A stretch of DNA of 64,000 nt from Branchiostoma floridae (lineage: Eukaryota; Chordata; Leptocardii; Amphioxiformes; Branchiostomatidae), in assembly GCF_000003815.2 (NCBI RefSeq), contig NC_049994.1, positions 1,896,643 through 1,960,642 on the forward strand. The letters are read 5' to 3'. The position numbers and the translations under genes are program-made. The notes below the pieces were generated by a model. The model made no database searches and was not told the origin of the DNA. It saw only the letters and a list, made by a program, of their open reading frames with translations. Below are positions 26,001-41,000 of this stretch, piece after piece (position 1 is the first letter of the stretch; each line of letters starts with the position of its first letter).

Positions 26001-29000
26001 CTGGGAGACTATGTGTTCCTGGAGGCCAGTCTCGGAGTCCGTGTGAAATGGGACACAGAGTCCACCGTGTACATGACTGTCATGGCAGAGTACCTGGGCA
26101 AGACCAGGGGTCTGTGTGGGGTCTATAACTACAACCCTGATGGTAAGTTGGATGGCTGAAATCACCAACCCCTTATATAGCCTCTTGACTTTTTAACTGC
26201 AATGTAAAATACAAAGTCATGTATTAGATGCTGTGTAATTCTAAATTCATTATAAGTGTACCTACATGTGCTATATACTATGTATTCTACGCTTTACTTT
26301 ATTTATTTGGCCAGGTTAAAGTACACTCAGTGACATGTGTAACTCCTGCCTTTTTCAGGTAGTCCTTGTTTTCTAAAAATCATGTCATCTAAATGGCACA
26401 CAGAACATATATACGACAACATCATATTAAGTCACAATATAAATAATAAAAATAGCATAGATACACAATTCAAGCATATGTATTTAGAGGAGATTACAAT
26501 ACTGTGGGCTTGCTGGTCTCACAATGTTCAAAAAAACTTATCTGAACTGATTAAAAGACTTAGTACTTTTTGCTTAACGTAAAGTAAGGTGTCCAATATC
26601 CTTACTGTACTTTTCAATGCCTCAGGTTCCACTTATTAAATGTTTATAAAATAGTTATGTCATACAACATTTTGAAAATTGTCAATCCTCATTTTGCAAC
26701 TCTGGTATTGAATGATTGTACCTTTTTCTGGCAGATGACTTCAAAATGATCAACAATGAAATCGCAGTGTATCCTGCCATCTTTGGGAACAGCTGGAAGA
26801 TACCAGAGATTGGAGAGGTAAGGGGGGAACCATTTTATAGTTCACAGGAGGGAAGGAGTTTCATTGCCAGATATGCCCTAGATGTACTTGACATGTTGTA
26901 ATACAAGGGCAATGCTTTAAGTCAATTAAAATGATTATGTACATCTTGTAGTTTTGTCTGGTGTGTCATTGTACAGTACCTGGTATGAAAATGTACTTAA
27001 TGCAAATGCAGGAAGGATGACATTTTACATCAAGGAAAAGAACAGGATATTGTGACGAGTGTTGATGAGCAGCTGTCAACAGGATAACCACTGAGAAAAA
27101 GTCATGTGATGTAGGCTGGTTTGTTTGTTTTCCTTCACATGTTTTATTTACTTGTTTATTTGTTTGTTGTTGTTGTTACAGCACTGCCCAGACAGCGCGG
27201 CCCTCCCCCACACATGTGTTCAGCACAGTGACAGGGAACAGGCTGCCCAGCTGGCCTGTGGTAAACTCATGCAGACACCCTTCGACAGCTGCAACGGTGT
27301 GGTGAGTGGACACTTGTTCGTTTGTTTATGTTACAGATTTAAGACTGAACCATATATCCGTACACAAAATAAAGTGCTTACCAACAAGCTTTCGATCAGT
27401 CCTCTGATCCTTATCAAGTTGAAATGACCTGTACTGGCATACTGGCGCCATGGCAATGTGACATGACAAAATTTGGTTTGACTAAGTACATGTTAGTTAG
27501 TTAAAGTTAAAGTACTTCCCGTGCCTGATGGTGCATAGGATGGCGCCCATCTCCGTTTCAGTAGCCCTTGGGCCACGCAACACAATCACTACAGCAGGGG
27601 GCTAGTCCACTGGTAGTGCTGTGTGTTGAACAACTTCCATACTCTTTCCCGAATGCTGAGTGCTAAGCAGAGAAAGCAGCTGTACTATTTCTAAAGTCTT
27701 TGGTATGACTTGGCTGGGGATCGAACTCATGACCTTCCGCATGCAAGGCGAACACTCTACCCACTAGGCCATTGCACCAGTTACATTGCATTGTACATGT
27801 TACCAAGGATTAATAAAGGTTGACTGATAACGTAAAGATGAATTATTTGTTTGCACCCCTTCAGTTGGACCCCCAGCAGTTTTATGAGGACTGTATGTAC
27901 TCCTACTGTACGTGGGAGAACGAGGATGACCGCGAGGTGGCGCTGTGCTCCGCCCTGACCACCTACTCACGCCAGTGTGCACAGCAAGGCATTGTCTTCA
28001 ACTGGAGAGGACCTGGACTATGCGGTCTGTTTGTTAATATGTAACTCAAAACTCTCTTCTCCGTTGTTTGATTATATTGCTGCTGGAATCCCTGACGCAG
28101 GGGTAGGCAACAGTTGGCTAGTCTTCACACCACGCCCCCATGCGGCTCTGTCCAGTGGGTTGACCGCTGTTAGACCGCACACCTTCATGTCCTTCCTAAC
28201 ACACTTCATCAAGTTTTTCTCAGTCTACTACGACCCCCTGCAAACACAGTCAAAAGAGAGTATGCCTAAAAGCAGTTACTCAAGCAACTGGATATGATTT
28301 GGAAACGGTCAAACATTTCAACTAGCATCCTCTAGTTTTTGTCAGTGACACTGAAGTGATCTGGAAGAACTGATCTTTTATACCCTAACTATGAATGAAG
28401 ACAACTTTAGATGTCCAATAGGAAGACAACTTCAGGCTGAAGACAACTATAAACGTTTCCTATTGGACATCTAGAGTTGTCTTCATTCATAGTTAGGGTA
28501 TAAACGACCAGTTTCTTCCAGATCACTTCTGAATCAGTGTCACTGATGAAAACTAGTGGATGCTAGTTAAAACGTCTGCCAGTGATCATTGCCAAATCAT
28601 ATCCAGTTGCTTGAGTAACTGCCTTTTGGCATATCTTATTACCTGGATGCACAACCTTCATCGCCGTATCTCGAAATAGAGGTTTTGTAGTCACTTGCTG
28701 TTAGTGTGTTTGTATACCGGGTCTCGTTCTTGTCTGTTTTTTTAAAAGAAAGGCAATGCACATTGTATGAGTGCACAAAAGGTGAGTTCTAATGTACAAA
28801 TATGTAAGTCCCATTCCTCTGTTTTGGAATGGACATTTGCTTATTGGGACTGAAGAAAGTTTCACCCAGCCCAGCCAAAGAAATTTTATCTGAACTTCAT
28901 GACATGAAATGGATGAAAAGATACCTTCATAAGCTTGAAATGACACATTTAGCAATGGAAATTAACAAGAGTTCGGAACAAAATTTCAAGCTGGGACAGC

Positions 29001-32000
29001 CTAATCTATCTGCTATCTTTTCTTTTGTTCTTTTATTTATTTTTTATTTATTTGTTCAGCTGTTTACAAACAGCCAGGGCTGCCCAACTAGCAGTAGGCT
29101 ATTGTCAAGGGCTAACCCTGTACATGTTCGCACATGTTTGCACACGACGGGTTATACCGCCTTTGAATTTCAATTCTCTAGCACTGACAGAATGAATTAT
29201 TTTCTACTTTCAGAAAAGGAATGTCCCAATGGAAAGGTTTACGTGGAATGCGGCTCGCTATGCCCTTCGACTTGTGCGACCCTGAACTTCCAACAGGAGC
29301 CGTACTGCTCTGGGGACTGCATCCCGGGATGTGAATGTCCAACGGTACAAACTTCTCTATATATTACTTTTACTGTACTCAGACAACAGTCTGTGATGTT
29401 TACGTTTTTCAATGGTCAGATGTCAGAAAAAAATGTGGGAGATCCATATTCTTTTATTTCATAAGATTTCAAAGATTTTGAGAAGCTTTTAATTCATTAT
29501 GTGTATGATAGCTGTGTGACTGACTGACTACAGGTTGCGTATTTTGTAACAGCAGCCACAACATTACTACACAATGTCCATCAAATCAGCGCTACCATTG
29601 CTATTTATCAAATAGATAAGGAATGAATTAAAGATTATATAGAATATTTGGAATGCAATTATCTTTATAATCATTTAAGATCAGTACAAAATCAGTCTTA
29701 AATTTAAGGTATGTCATATGATAGGTCTTCCTGTATTACACGATAACTTAACATGTTAAGCCATGGTTACTTCCTTCACAAAATAATCCTCTGTATATCA
29801 ATGTAGAGAAATGTATAGTGTTTACATGTACATGTAGTGAAAACAAAAAGTTGTCCAAGTTCGTTGACCTTGATTGTTGTTTGACCTTTAGGGGACGTAC
29901 CTGGATGATGGGGAGTGTGTGCAGGCGGAGTCGTGCCCGTGCTACCATCGCCGTACGCGCTACGAATCTGGCGAAACAATCAAGCAAAGATGCAACACCT
30001 GGTAGGTCTTATTACATGATCGATGTTGCATTCGTGAGTGTAACCTTTTACTCCTCTAGTGTGGGGAACATATTTTAAGACCTTCCCAGTGCATATAAGT
30101 TATATTATTTTGTACCTAGCTTCCAGTGTGTGTAACATATTTAAACCTTCCCAGTGCATGTAACATATTTGTACCTACCCTCCAGTGTGTATAACATAAT
30201 ACAAGCCTACCCTCCAGTGTGTGAAACATTTTATAACCCTCCAGTTTGTGTAGGATACTTGTACTTAATGCTACATGGTAGCTAGTTCACCTTTGTTCAC
30301 AGAGTAACCTATATCCGTTGCTTTTAAAAAACAGGTATTTAGGGGTATCAAGTCGACAGATGTTTTGAGCATATAGTTTGAACATATTACAACTTTAAAA
30401 CTCGGTCCGTTGACTTGATACCCCTTGATACTTTTTCGGTAAACACAACGAATATACATGTAGGTTACCCTGCGGATAAAGTTGAACTTAAGCGTTATAT
30501 CTTGCCTCCAGTGTGTGTAACATATTTATACCTAACCTAAGTGTATGTAACATATTTACAATCTAACCTCCAGTGTGTGTAACAAATTTACACTGTATGT
30601 AACATATTTACCCCTCCCCTCCAGTGTATGTAACATGGGCCTGTGGACCTGTACTGAGGACAGGTGTGCCTCCACCTGCCATATCCTGGGGGATCCTCAC
30701 TTCATCACCTTCGACAATAAGTACTTCACCTTCCAGGGCGTGTGTGAATATACGCTGGTCGAGGTAATTTTCCTTTTGTCTTTCAAATTGGATGATAATC
30801 TCTTCATGATGCAGTCAAACCTGCTAAGAAGATGGTCCAAGGGAACTATAAAATATGGTCTTTGTGGTGGTCACAACAGGCAGGATTGTGTTAAAAGGAA
30901 ATTATTATTAAGGGACCACCCAAAAGAGGTCACCTTTGCTTTGACAAGCGGTCCTTAATCATGTAAAGTGTGGTCACTTGTACAGGTTTGAATGCATATT
31001 TTGTTGCTGCTGTAAGGCTAGGAAGTTGAAAGTTTGAATTTGACTGTGTCAATTCAATCTACTTGCAAGAGTTACATTGTATACATTGTATAATTAGTAC
31101 ATACATACATACATATTACAGTAACCATGGAATCAAATGATTTTGTACAATTATGATACTGTAGAGCCAGAATAGAAGAGAATAGAATAACTTAAAGGTA
31201 ACTTTTCAATTCATAATGCAAAAGACTGGCACTTTATTCCATGCAGGGACCTTTCTCAGATCATATCTTTTAACTATTAAACTTAGAAATAAATCAAGAA
31301 TGGTTTCCTTGGTTCCCCATCGAAATCACATTCATTTGTTTTTGTACAGGACTATATTGACAATAAGCTGTCGATCTCCGTGGAGACGGAGGTGTGCGGC
31401 AGTGGGGGCGCGGTCACCTGTGCCAAGTCCATCACCATCACCATGTACCTGTCCACTGTCAAACTCAAGAGGAACCAGGAGGTCACGGTCAACGGCATCG
31501 ACACCACTCTACCATACAGGTAATGCAATATAGATAATACAGCACGATACGTTCTGTATCCCCTGAGGTGCTAGCAGGACCAGTAGGTAGGGTTTTCAGT
31601 CTGCAGGACATGTTTATTGTTCCTGTGTCATAAGTGATATGTTGTAGGCCTCAGAGACTTGGGCAATGTCTACAGAAGACTTGAGAAGGCTAGATACGAT
31701 GTAGGTGCAACAATGCCATAATCAGATGGGTTATGCTCCAGAAGACTGTCAGAAAGAATGTCATCTGAACAGATTTCTATAAGATGTAGGATAGGTTTAC
31801 ATATAGCCTCCATAGCATCTTGCGCTACAACCGACTCACATGGTATGGCCACGTGCAAAGAATGACCCATGACAACTGGCCAAGAAAGGTCATGAACTTG
31901 TCTGTAGTGGGCCAGAACCCACGTGGACGTTCCACATCAATGAGGATATTAGAAAACTGGACTTGCAAAAAGCCAACCCCTTTGACAGAGGTGGATGGAG

Positions 32001-35000
32001 AACAGCTATAAGACCCAAATGACTTCTCACAACGTCCAACCCTTGCAAGATAGGGAACAACGGAGTCCAATGCTTTGTGTTCAGTCTTTTGATATTGAAC
32101 ACAAATGTGTTGTGTCCCATTGCAGGAGTCAGGACCTGTACGTGAAGAGAGCCTCGTCCATGTTCACCATGGTGCAGGGGTTCGGTGTGACCATCCTGTG
32201 GGACAATGCCCTGCGTGCTTACATCACTCTGGATCCTGTCTACTCAAACAAGGTGACTTTCGTACAATAAGTCAATTACCATACATGAAACATAACCTAG
32301 ATTACAGCTAATTGACTCTCAGATTCCAGGTATATTTACTAACTGAAGACTCTTGCTGAGAAACGCCAAAAATTAGTTTTTTTGACTGGATATGGTTTCA
32401 GAAATGGTCAGACGTTTCGGATAGAATCCACTATCCTTCGTCAGTGACACTGAAATGATCTGGAAGAAACAGGTCTTTTATACTCTAACTATGAATGAAG
32501 CCAATTTCAGATGTCCAATAGAAATGTTGTAAGTCACAATTCAGACTGAAGACAATTTGGATTCCAAAGGATAGCAAGGCTAAGACACAATTAATGCAAA
32601 TGAGTCCTTTAGCTGACCTGTTGTTTTTCCTCTTGCTCGAGAAGTATTGAAATGATCTGGCCTAGGAAAATCTCACCTCCTCACTGTCCCCCTCTCTCTG
32701 TCTGTTTCTGTGTCTCTCTATATGTGTGACATGGTAGAGACTGTGATCTGCAGCTGGTAGAATCAGCGATTCTACCGGTAGAGATACTAATCAGACTTTT
32801 GTCACAGAGACTCCGATCTCTTTTGGTAGGGATCTTGGTCAGAGTCTCTGTCAACAAAAATGCAGTCTCTGCCCTGACATATAACAGAAACTGGGTTTAC
32901 TAAGCATCCAAATAAATTTAGTTATAGTATGACATTACAGTAGAATATTTATGTTTGAACTGTTTGTTTGCCATGACTGTGCTTCTCCTGTAAATTTTCT
33001 GGGTAACTGTAAACAAGTGTCTACGTCTACATGGTAATGGAGGTTTCTTGAACTGAACAAATGAAATGACATTTACTAAACGCGTTTGGTTCTTCTTTCT
33101 GACAAGGTTCGTGGACTGTGTGGCACATTTAACTGGAACCAAGAGGACGAGTATTCCACAAGAGAAGGGGACGTTGAAACATCCCTAACGGCATTCGCCA
33201 ACAAGTTCAAGGTCAGTAGATTTTGCAGAACCTACCCCTGCATTCCCTATATTAGACTTTTACTTTATGATTAACATGAATACTTTTGGCATAAATACAG
33301 GACGATGAGCACAGCAAGAAGGCCAATTGTGGATGTTATCATTTAAGACTGAAGAACGAGATGACTTCTTTTTATTACCTTGAATTTTTGCAAACGGACC
33401 CCCTTGGTATTTAAATGCTCTTTTGAGAAAACACACTACACAGGTTTGGGACTAGAGTCTTTGTTTGTAGAATTTCCATTAGGTTAAGTTAGGCTGCTAT
33501 AGAATTGCTTGAACATTTGTGTGTGGAGAATATAACATTTAAACATTTGCTTTGAAGCAATTATAGATGATACAGATGCCTTCCTGCAGACAATATTTGA
33601 ATATTGAGATGTTCAGATTTGAGAAAATTCCTTTCTTTTTGTGAAATAGATGACATTTATTGCAGGAGTTGAACCAATAACCTCCTGATCCAATGCAACA
33701 TTCTTCTGCAGCTTAAGAAAACTATTATATCTCTCCCTACAGATGAAGTTTGAGTGTACGGATGTGGACCAGTCGCAGGAGAACTTCAACCCCTGTGTGA
33801 CCTACTCACAAAACTTCCTGTACGCCTCAGAAAAGTGCAGCTTCCTTAACAATGAGATCTTCAGTAGCTGTCACGCTGAGGTAACGTTTTACTAATTATT
33901 TACTTCAGATTAATCTGAGTTTTGTATGAAGAGAGCACGCAACCCACTAGTGACCTGAAAAACTGCACTAGTCAGAGTCTGCTTACCTGTTAGAATGTTG
34001 ATTTTAAGACTCGGTCATCGTTACTGTTGTAAAATCAAGGTGCTTACAGCGCGGACACTCTGGTTCATTATTGACCTCATTAGCGTTAATTACTGAAATC
34101 TAGTGTCCACACAAATGAAGCAAGATCATAAATTCACAGTGTGTGCATTTTGGCATCACCGTAACTACATTAAATCTTACGACACAGGTACTGTATTTTC
34201 CAGGTTAATGTGGACATTTACTATAAGATGTGTGAGTATGACGTCTGTGGCTGTGAGGACCCCAACAAGTGCCTGTGTTCCGCCATCGCTGCCTATGCTG
34301 CTGAGTGTGCCAAGTCATTTGGAACAGACCTGTTTATCAACTGGAGAGAGCACGAAGACATCTCCGACATTTGTGGTCAGTTCAGTCTACATGACATTGT
34401 AAAAAGTTTCCGCTCATTGATCATCATCTGCAGTGTAACTTTAAACACATTGAAATTGAATTTCCCAACTAAAATGAGAAAGTATCCATACAATATCTGT
34501 AGACCGTTAAGTAACTGCTATCTGCAGTCACCTATCTGCACACTGCAGTCACATATCTGCACACTGCAGTCACCTATCTGCACATGGCAGTCACCTATCT
34601 GCACACTGCAGTCACCTATCTGCACACTGCAGTCACCTATCTGCACACTGCAGTCACCTATCTGCACACTGCAGTCACCTATCTGCACACTGCAGTCACC
34701 TATCTGCACATGGCAGTCACCTATCTGCACACTGCAGTCACCTATCTGCACACTGCAGTCACCTATCTGCACACTGCAGTCACCTATCTGCACACTGCAG
34801 TCACCTATCTGCACACTGCAGTAACATATCTTCACACTGCAGTCACCTATCTGCACACTGCAGTCACATATCTTCACACTGCAGTCACCTATCTGCACAC
34901 TGCAGTCACGAATCTGCACACTACAGTCACCTATCTGCAAGTGCATTTAGGTGCTATCTGCAGATAGCAGATACCTGACTGTGATAAGACTGTGTTAAGG

Positions 35001-38000
35001 CTGCATAGTAACAGTATCTGTAGACTGCAGTTACCTATCTGCAATCTCCATACAGGTGAATGCAATCAGAGGGCAGTCTATATGGATGTAGTCTGTATAC
35101 TACATCAAGATGTACCTTAAATCATCGTAATAGATTATTATATTCTTATGCGATCAAAAATGACATAAAAAGTTGTGACCGACATGAAAATAAAACAAAA
35201 ATGTCGTAACCTACCAGTCTTACATGTACTTCATCGAATTACTGCAACAGTTAAAGTTGTGCTGAAATCAAATTGTTACAGTAACTGTTGTTACAGTACT
35301 ATAATTACAGTTGTGCTCGACAGTTTCATGTATTACTTATACATGTAGAAACCTGTTGCTTACATGTATTTGTTTGTTTATTTTTCTCCAGCCCCGTCCT
35401 GTTCCGGAGGCCAGGTGTATAGTGAGTGTATGAGCCCCTGCGGCAGCACCTGTAGCGACTTGCGTTACGCTGATGACTGCAACACCATGGGCATCGAGAT
35501 CCCCTGTATCGCAGGCTGTAACTGCCCCACAGGTAAACAGAAATACATGTTAACTCCTCTGTGTTGGTAGTAATCATAGTACAGTGCTAAAACTTTCTTC
35601 CAACACAAAATACACACCGATCAAATTTTCCTTCTTCAGGATCAATACCTATGACCAGTCACTGAAGTACTAATCTCATGAGAGTTAGATCACGCATCCA
35701 CAAGTTTGATCACGTGTTAATAAGGTCTCGTGTCTGTAAGTCTCGCGAGTTTAGATTCTGAAGTAATTGGTCATCAGTATTGATCCTGAAGAAGGTGACA
35801 GTGGTCAAAAATTTGATCCACGTGCACTTTTGTGCTGGAAGAAACTTTAGCATTGTACTAAGAATGGAAATAATTCTGATTGTTTTGCATTCCCGGTTAA
35901 CTTCCTTTAGGTCTTGTACAGTATGTACAAGCTGCATAAAACCAGACTGTAAGGGGGATGTAACACTTTTGAATGTACATACATCAAGTATGTATCAAGG
36001 GTATCAAGCCAAACATATGCAAGTGCATGAATCTGTTTGTTTATCTATTTGTTTGCTTGTTTATTCCCCAGGTTTGGTGTTGGATGATGCGGGTACGTGT
36101 GTCCAGCCAGACATGTGCAAGTGTATGAATGGCGACCTGTTCTACGAACCAGGGGCGACACTCAAACAGGGATGCAACCACTGGTAAAATCACTAGTCTT
36201 TTATCACTTTGCTGAGCACATTTCTATAAAGTAGGGCCACATGTATGGATGACATCTGTGCATGCTTCAATTTTCGTCTATTTACAATAAAGCAAAACAT
36301 TTTTGACCATACAGTAAATCATACTAAGTAGCTGCAACATGAGCAAATCTATACCGTAAAGTGCAAAATAATGGAAAACATAATGCTTGTTGTAGAATGC
36401 CAACTTGAAAGTCAATTTTTAAGTCAAAGAAGATCAGATGTAAAACTAAACTATTGTTCTGTGCACCATACACTGGTGTGTTTAGTCCACTGCTTCTGTG
36501 ACATCACGACTGTCGTTATGCAGATAGAACACATGACTCAGAGAGCAGTGGATCATAAGTTGCAGAAAATTTTGAAGTCAACGAAGATTAGATGTAAAAA
36601 ACTAATCTATTGTTCTGTACACCAAGAACATGTGACTTGGGGATCAGTGGATCATAAGTTGCAGAAAGTCTATAGTGTCCCCTGTCTCTGTTGAGCGATG
36701 GTTGTAAAGCCTTGTTTCTTTTCCTCAGTGTTTGTGAGACAGCAGTGTGGAACTGCACGACGACAGACTGCGAGGATCTGACCGTGTGTCCCGGCAACAT
36801 GGTGTACAAACAGTTTGTGTCTCAGTGTCCGCTGACGTGCGACAACCTGGACCATCCTGTCATCTGTCACGAGGTGCAGCAGTACCCTGGGTGTGCCTGT
36901 GAAACTGGCATGGTGTTGGAGGTATGTTTCTTTATTTCTTTAGGTGTACATGTGGCAGGGTTAAAGTCCATAGTCCTTTTACAAGTCCATATGCCCAAAT
37001 ACCCGGGGGCAAGTGAAAAACATTAAGTGCTAATTGGGTATAGCATGTCCTACTGTACTTGGCTGGGCCTGGGCTGTTTTGATCCACTGTACATGGTGGT
37101 ATTAATGCCTGTATAATTATGCTCTAAGTATTTGCTAGTTCTTGAAGTCTTGCTTTGAATAGATGAGAATAGGAGGAAAGGTCATATACTGCATTTTATG
37201 TATTATACATCTTGCGCCTGTGAAAAGTTGGTTTGGGCAAGTTGAAATGAACTTTGAAAACATGACGCCCCAGTCATGTCACAATTCCTGCTGATCTGTG
37301 CCAACCTTATTACCTACCAATTGCAAAGAGAGCAGAGGAATATGTACCTTTTCTAGTGTAAAGTGTAAAATTGCTTGTATTGCCATGGCAAGTGGTCCTA
37401 CATGTAAATGTTTGTTTTTGCAACCAGGGCAACCCCCAGTGTGTCATGCTGGGGGACTAGCACAGAGGGTAGAAATTCTGAATTCAGAATCAGACTCTGT
37501 ATCATTTGCTTGTTCATGCTGTTGCCATGGTAATGTTTGTTTGTTTGCTTGTTGCTAGGGTGACCAGTGTGTCAGCCCAGAAAACTGCCCCTGCACACAC
37601 GGAGGACAGAAGTATCAGCGGGGAGAGGAGATCAGACGTGACTGCAACACATGGTCAGTTCTTGTGCTATTCTTGTGCTTCTCTCATCCTGAAAATCTCT
37701 GTCCTAATGTAAGTGAAACATTTTACATAATGTTAATAACTGTCATAGATGAACCTTCAGTTTGGATGTTTACAGAATGATTGTTTCTTTGTGTATTGTA
37801 TACCTCTGTGAATTTTTTACTGGGTGTAACAAACCAGGTCTGTACTGAACAGTACAAATTAATTTGATCTTATTTTTTTTACTCATACCGGGAAGGCCCC
37901 TACTCTTTTCAATATGTCTGATCAAGATTCTTGAGGAGTAGCAGTCCTCCATTTCACATCCTATCAGAGGGACTTCTGAGTTACATTCAGAAAGTCATTC

Positions 38001-41000
38001 AGAAGGCTTTTCCTAAGGACTCAACAGATTTTTCAAACCCAGGACCTCTAGTGTCTGGACCAAACAGCCTTGGTACCATTACTTGCTAAGGGCACAACCT
38101 GCTGTATGTGTAATTTGTCCATACTTTTTTTAGAGGCCACGTTCGCCACATATTTCTGAAAATGTTCAGGCTGTACACTCAGGGCGGGTGCGTTGCCCAT
38201 TCTAGCATGTCCAAGGGGCGAATTTGTAGCCCAATGGCACACAAAGTTTTGCCTGCAGGTAAATTTGCAGAGTTCGTACGGAGGCGGTACTTACCACTTA
38301 CGGATCCCAAAAGATTGCCCACATTTTGTCACGTAGACAGCACGTATTTGCACGTACGGCGGGTTGAGCCCTTAGCTTTACGTCATGCTGACACCACCTG
38401 ATGATGTATTGTTGACCTCCCTGCAGCATCTGTAAGGGGAAGCACTGGGACTGCACCCGTGAGAAGTGTGACGGAACCTGCCTGGCCTCGGGAGACCCTC
38501 ATTACATCACCTTCGATGGGAAGTTCTTCTCCTTCATGGGCCAGTGTAACTACATCCTCTCCAAGCACAACGACAACCTCTTCACTATAACATCGGAGAA
38601 TGTCGCTTGTGGCACCAGGTAATCTTGTACAGTTACTGTATGTTCAGGATTAAAGCACACACCCCAATTAAAAACCCAGTTTTGGGTAAGACTGTAAAAC
38701 CGAAACCTAAAATCAACTATGGAAACAGTTAAAACCCCCACTGGTAATCTTATACTGTATGTTCTCAAAAGCACACACACAATTAAAAACCCAGTTTGGG
38801 GTAATTCTGTAAAACAAATCTGTAGGACTGAACCTAAAATGGAAACTGGTAAAACCCCAACTGCTAATTTTATACTGTATGTTCTGGATTAAAGCACATT
38901 CTCCCCAATTAAGAACCCAATTCCAGGGGGTTACATGTAAATGTAAGTCTCAGACAAGTCTGACAAGCAATCAAAATGGAAAATGGAAAAACTGGAATAA
39001 AGTTTGCACCCCTTCTCCACTGATCTTGAACACATTTTCAATTGGATGATGGCTAGGATTTTTAAAAGATGCCATTAGGGTCTAATTTGGATCTAGGACT
39101 TTTAGAAATAAATAGCAACATCCAACAGTAACATCCAAACTGATTCTTAGCAATGTAAATTTGTACATTTTCAGAGAGTGAATATACAGAGTTGTAGGAT
39201 GCAGGATTAGTTTTACTTCCAGTATCAGAGTCTGTATTTGTATCTGTATCTATATAGCCGGTATCTTGGTATAATCGCCCTTTGACGTAACTCACCAGCT
39301 TTGCAGGAGGTCACTTGCTAGATTTTTACTTTGAAGTGTACAAGAACCAAATTGAATGTATTAAATTGGATGTGGCCTAACCAACTCCCCCTATCCCCAG
39401 TGGAGTGACCTGCACCAAGTCCGTGACCATTAACATCGGTGGGATCGTGATCCACCTCCTGAGGGGGAAGGACGTGACCGTGAACGATCAGCCCGTGGCG
39501 ATCCCCGCCAACTTCGAAGCGGAGGGAATCGTGATCCACCAGGCGGGCCTGTTCCTCATCGTCAGCGCGCAGATCGGCCTGCAGGTCAAGTGGGACGGAG
39601 GTGGGTAGCCATGACAACAGTTGCCACGGAAATTGTAGCATTTGGAAAATTATGCTAATTACCTAGCTCGGAGTCCACAAAAATTGCCGAGGTAATGTAA
39701 ATGTAATATTGTGACTTGGTGTGTTTGTTTATTTGCAGTTGGATGCCTACTGCGTTGTAAGTGGTAATGCTTAGTTCACCTTTACCTGCAGGGTAACCTA
39801 TATTCATTGTGTTAACTAACACGGTATTAAGGGGTATCAACTAGATGGACGATGGTTTCAAGTTGTGATATGCTAAAAATATTGTACTTTGAAACTACCG
39901 TCCGTCGACTTCATATCCCTAAATACCCTTTTCTTAAAGGCGCCCAGAGCAGTTTTTAGTGCATTAAAATTGGGGATATTCTGGATGAGACAATCGGTAC
40001 GGTATTGACATTTACTTCACCATTCTAGCACGTTTGTGTCATTATTTCGTACTTTCAGCGTTTAAAAGGACGCACAAACATGCCACAAACGGACCCCTTT
40101 GATTTATTATATCCTACAATAAATCAGCACAGGATCGAGCCACTAACGGTTTCCCGTCGGTACTTTTCGGAGATTTTCGAACGCATGAGGTCATCGAGCG
40201 AATTGAATCTGATTCGCCCGTTCGCAAATCGAAACTTTATTCGAACAAGTGACGACATCTCCGGAAGCGTTCGGGATTCATTTGTCATGTTCGCGTGCGT
40301 TCCGAAAATTTGAAATAATGGCACGTGCAGCGCTCAGATTTTCAATAAGTTCTCACCACCCAACGACGTCTCATCTTTGCTCAATAAATGTCGATATGCA
40401 ATGAGATAGTGTTATTTAACCTTACTGTGTGAAAAAATGTCTTAAAAATTAAATTTCAAAAGGCTCAAAAACTGCTCTGGGTGCCTTTAAAGCAACAGAA
40501 TCTGATATAGGTTACCCCACGGATAAAGGTGAACTAGCGTTATACGTAAATAATGTCATCTGTAATAGTGTTGATCACGATGTCTAGTTTTGCTGTGGAT
40601 GTCTAGTTTGGCTCTATTCCAATGTTGTAGACAACCAGATAGTTTATGACTCATGACTAGCAAACAGTTGTATTGTACATGGTATGTCTGTGGGCATTTG
40701 GGGTTACCCATTATGGCTAATGACAATATTATAATATCATATTAGGAACAGTGACCATGCAGGAACTGGACCATTTGCAAGTCCAAGCTTTAGTTTCTGT
40801 CCCAAAGTTGAAATTACAGGCAGAGAAAAATCATTACAGCAAAATATGAATTTTGTTCATGATTGTTTTCAGCAACAAGAGTGTACATTAGCCTGGACCC
40901 ACAGCATGAACAGAATGTTGTTGGCCTGTGCGGAAACTTTGACGGTGACGTGGAGAATGACTTCACCACACGGCAGGGCAACATCGAAACACGCTCGGAC

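Noticed and set aside
27700-27785. Possible tRNA-Ala gene (minus strand)
   Set aside because: Anticodon arm fits but T-stem and acceptor pairing are poor and a SINE body follows; called a tRNA-derived SINE.
34518-34946. 142-residue minus-strand frame of QIGDCSV repeats
   Set aside because: The 21 bp array is open on both strands by arithmetic; no gene features.
36007-36034. Possible decayed copy of part of exon 23 (AACATATGCAAGTGCATGAA)
   Set aside because: Resembles exon 23 ACATGTGCAAGTGTATGAAT about 100 bp away, but only over about 28 bp; too short to add to the exon-border arrays.
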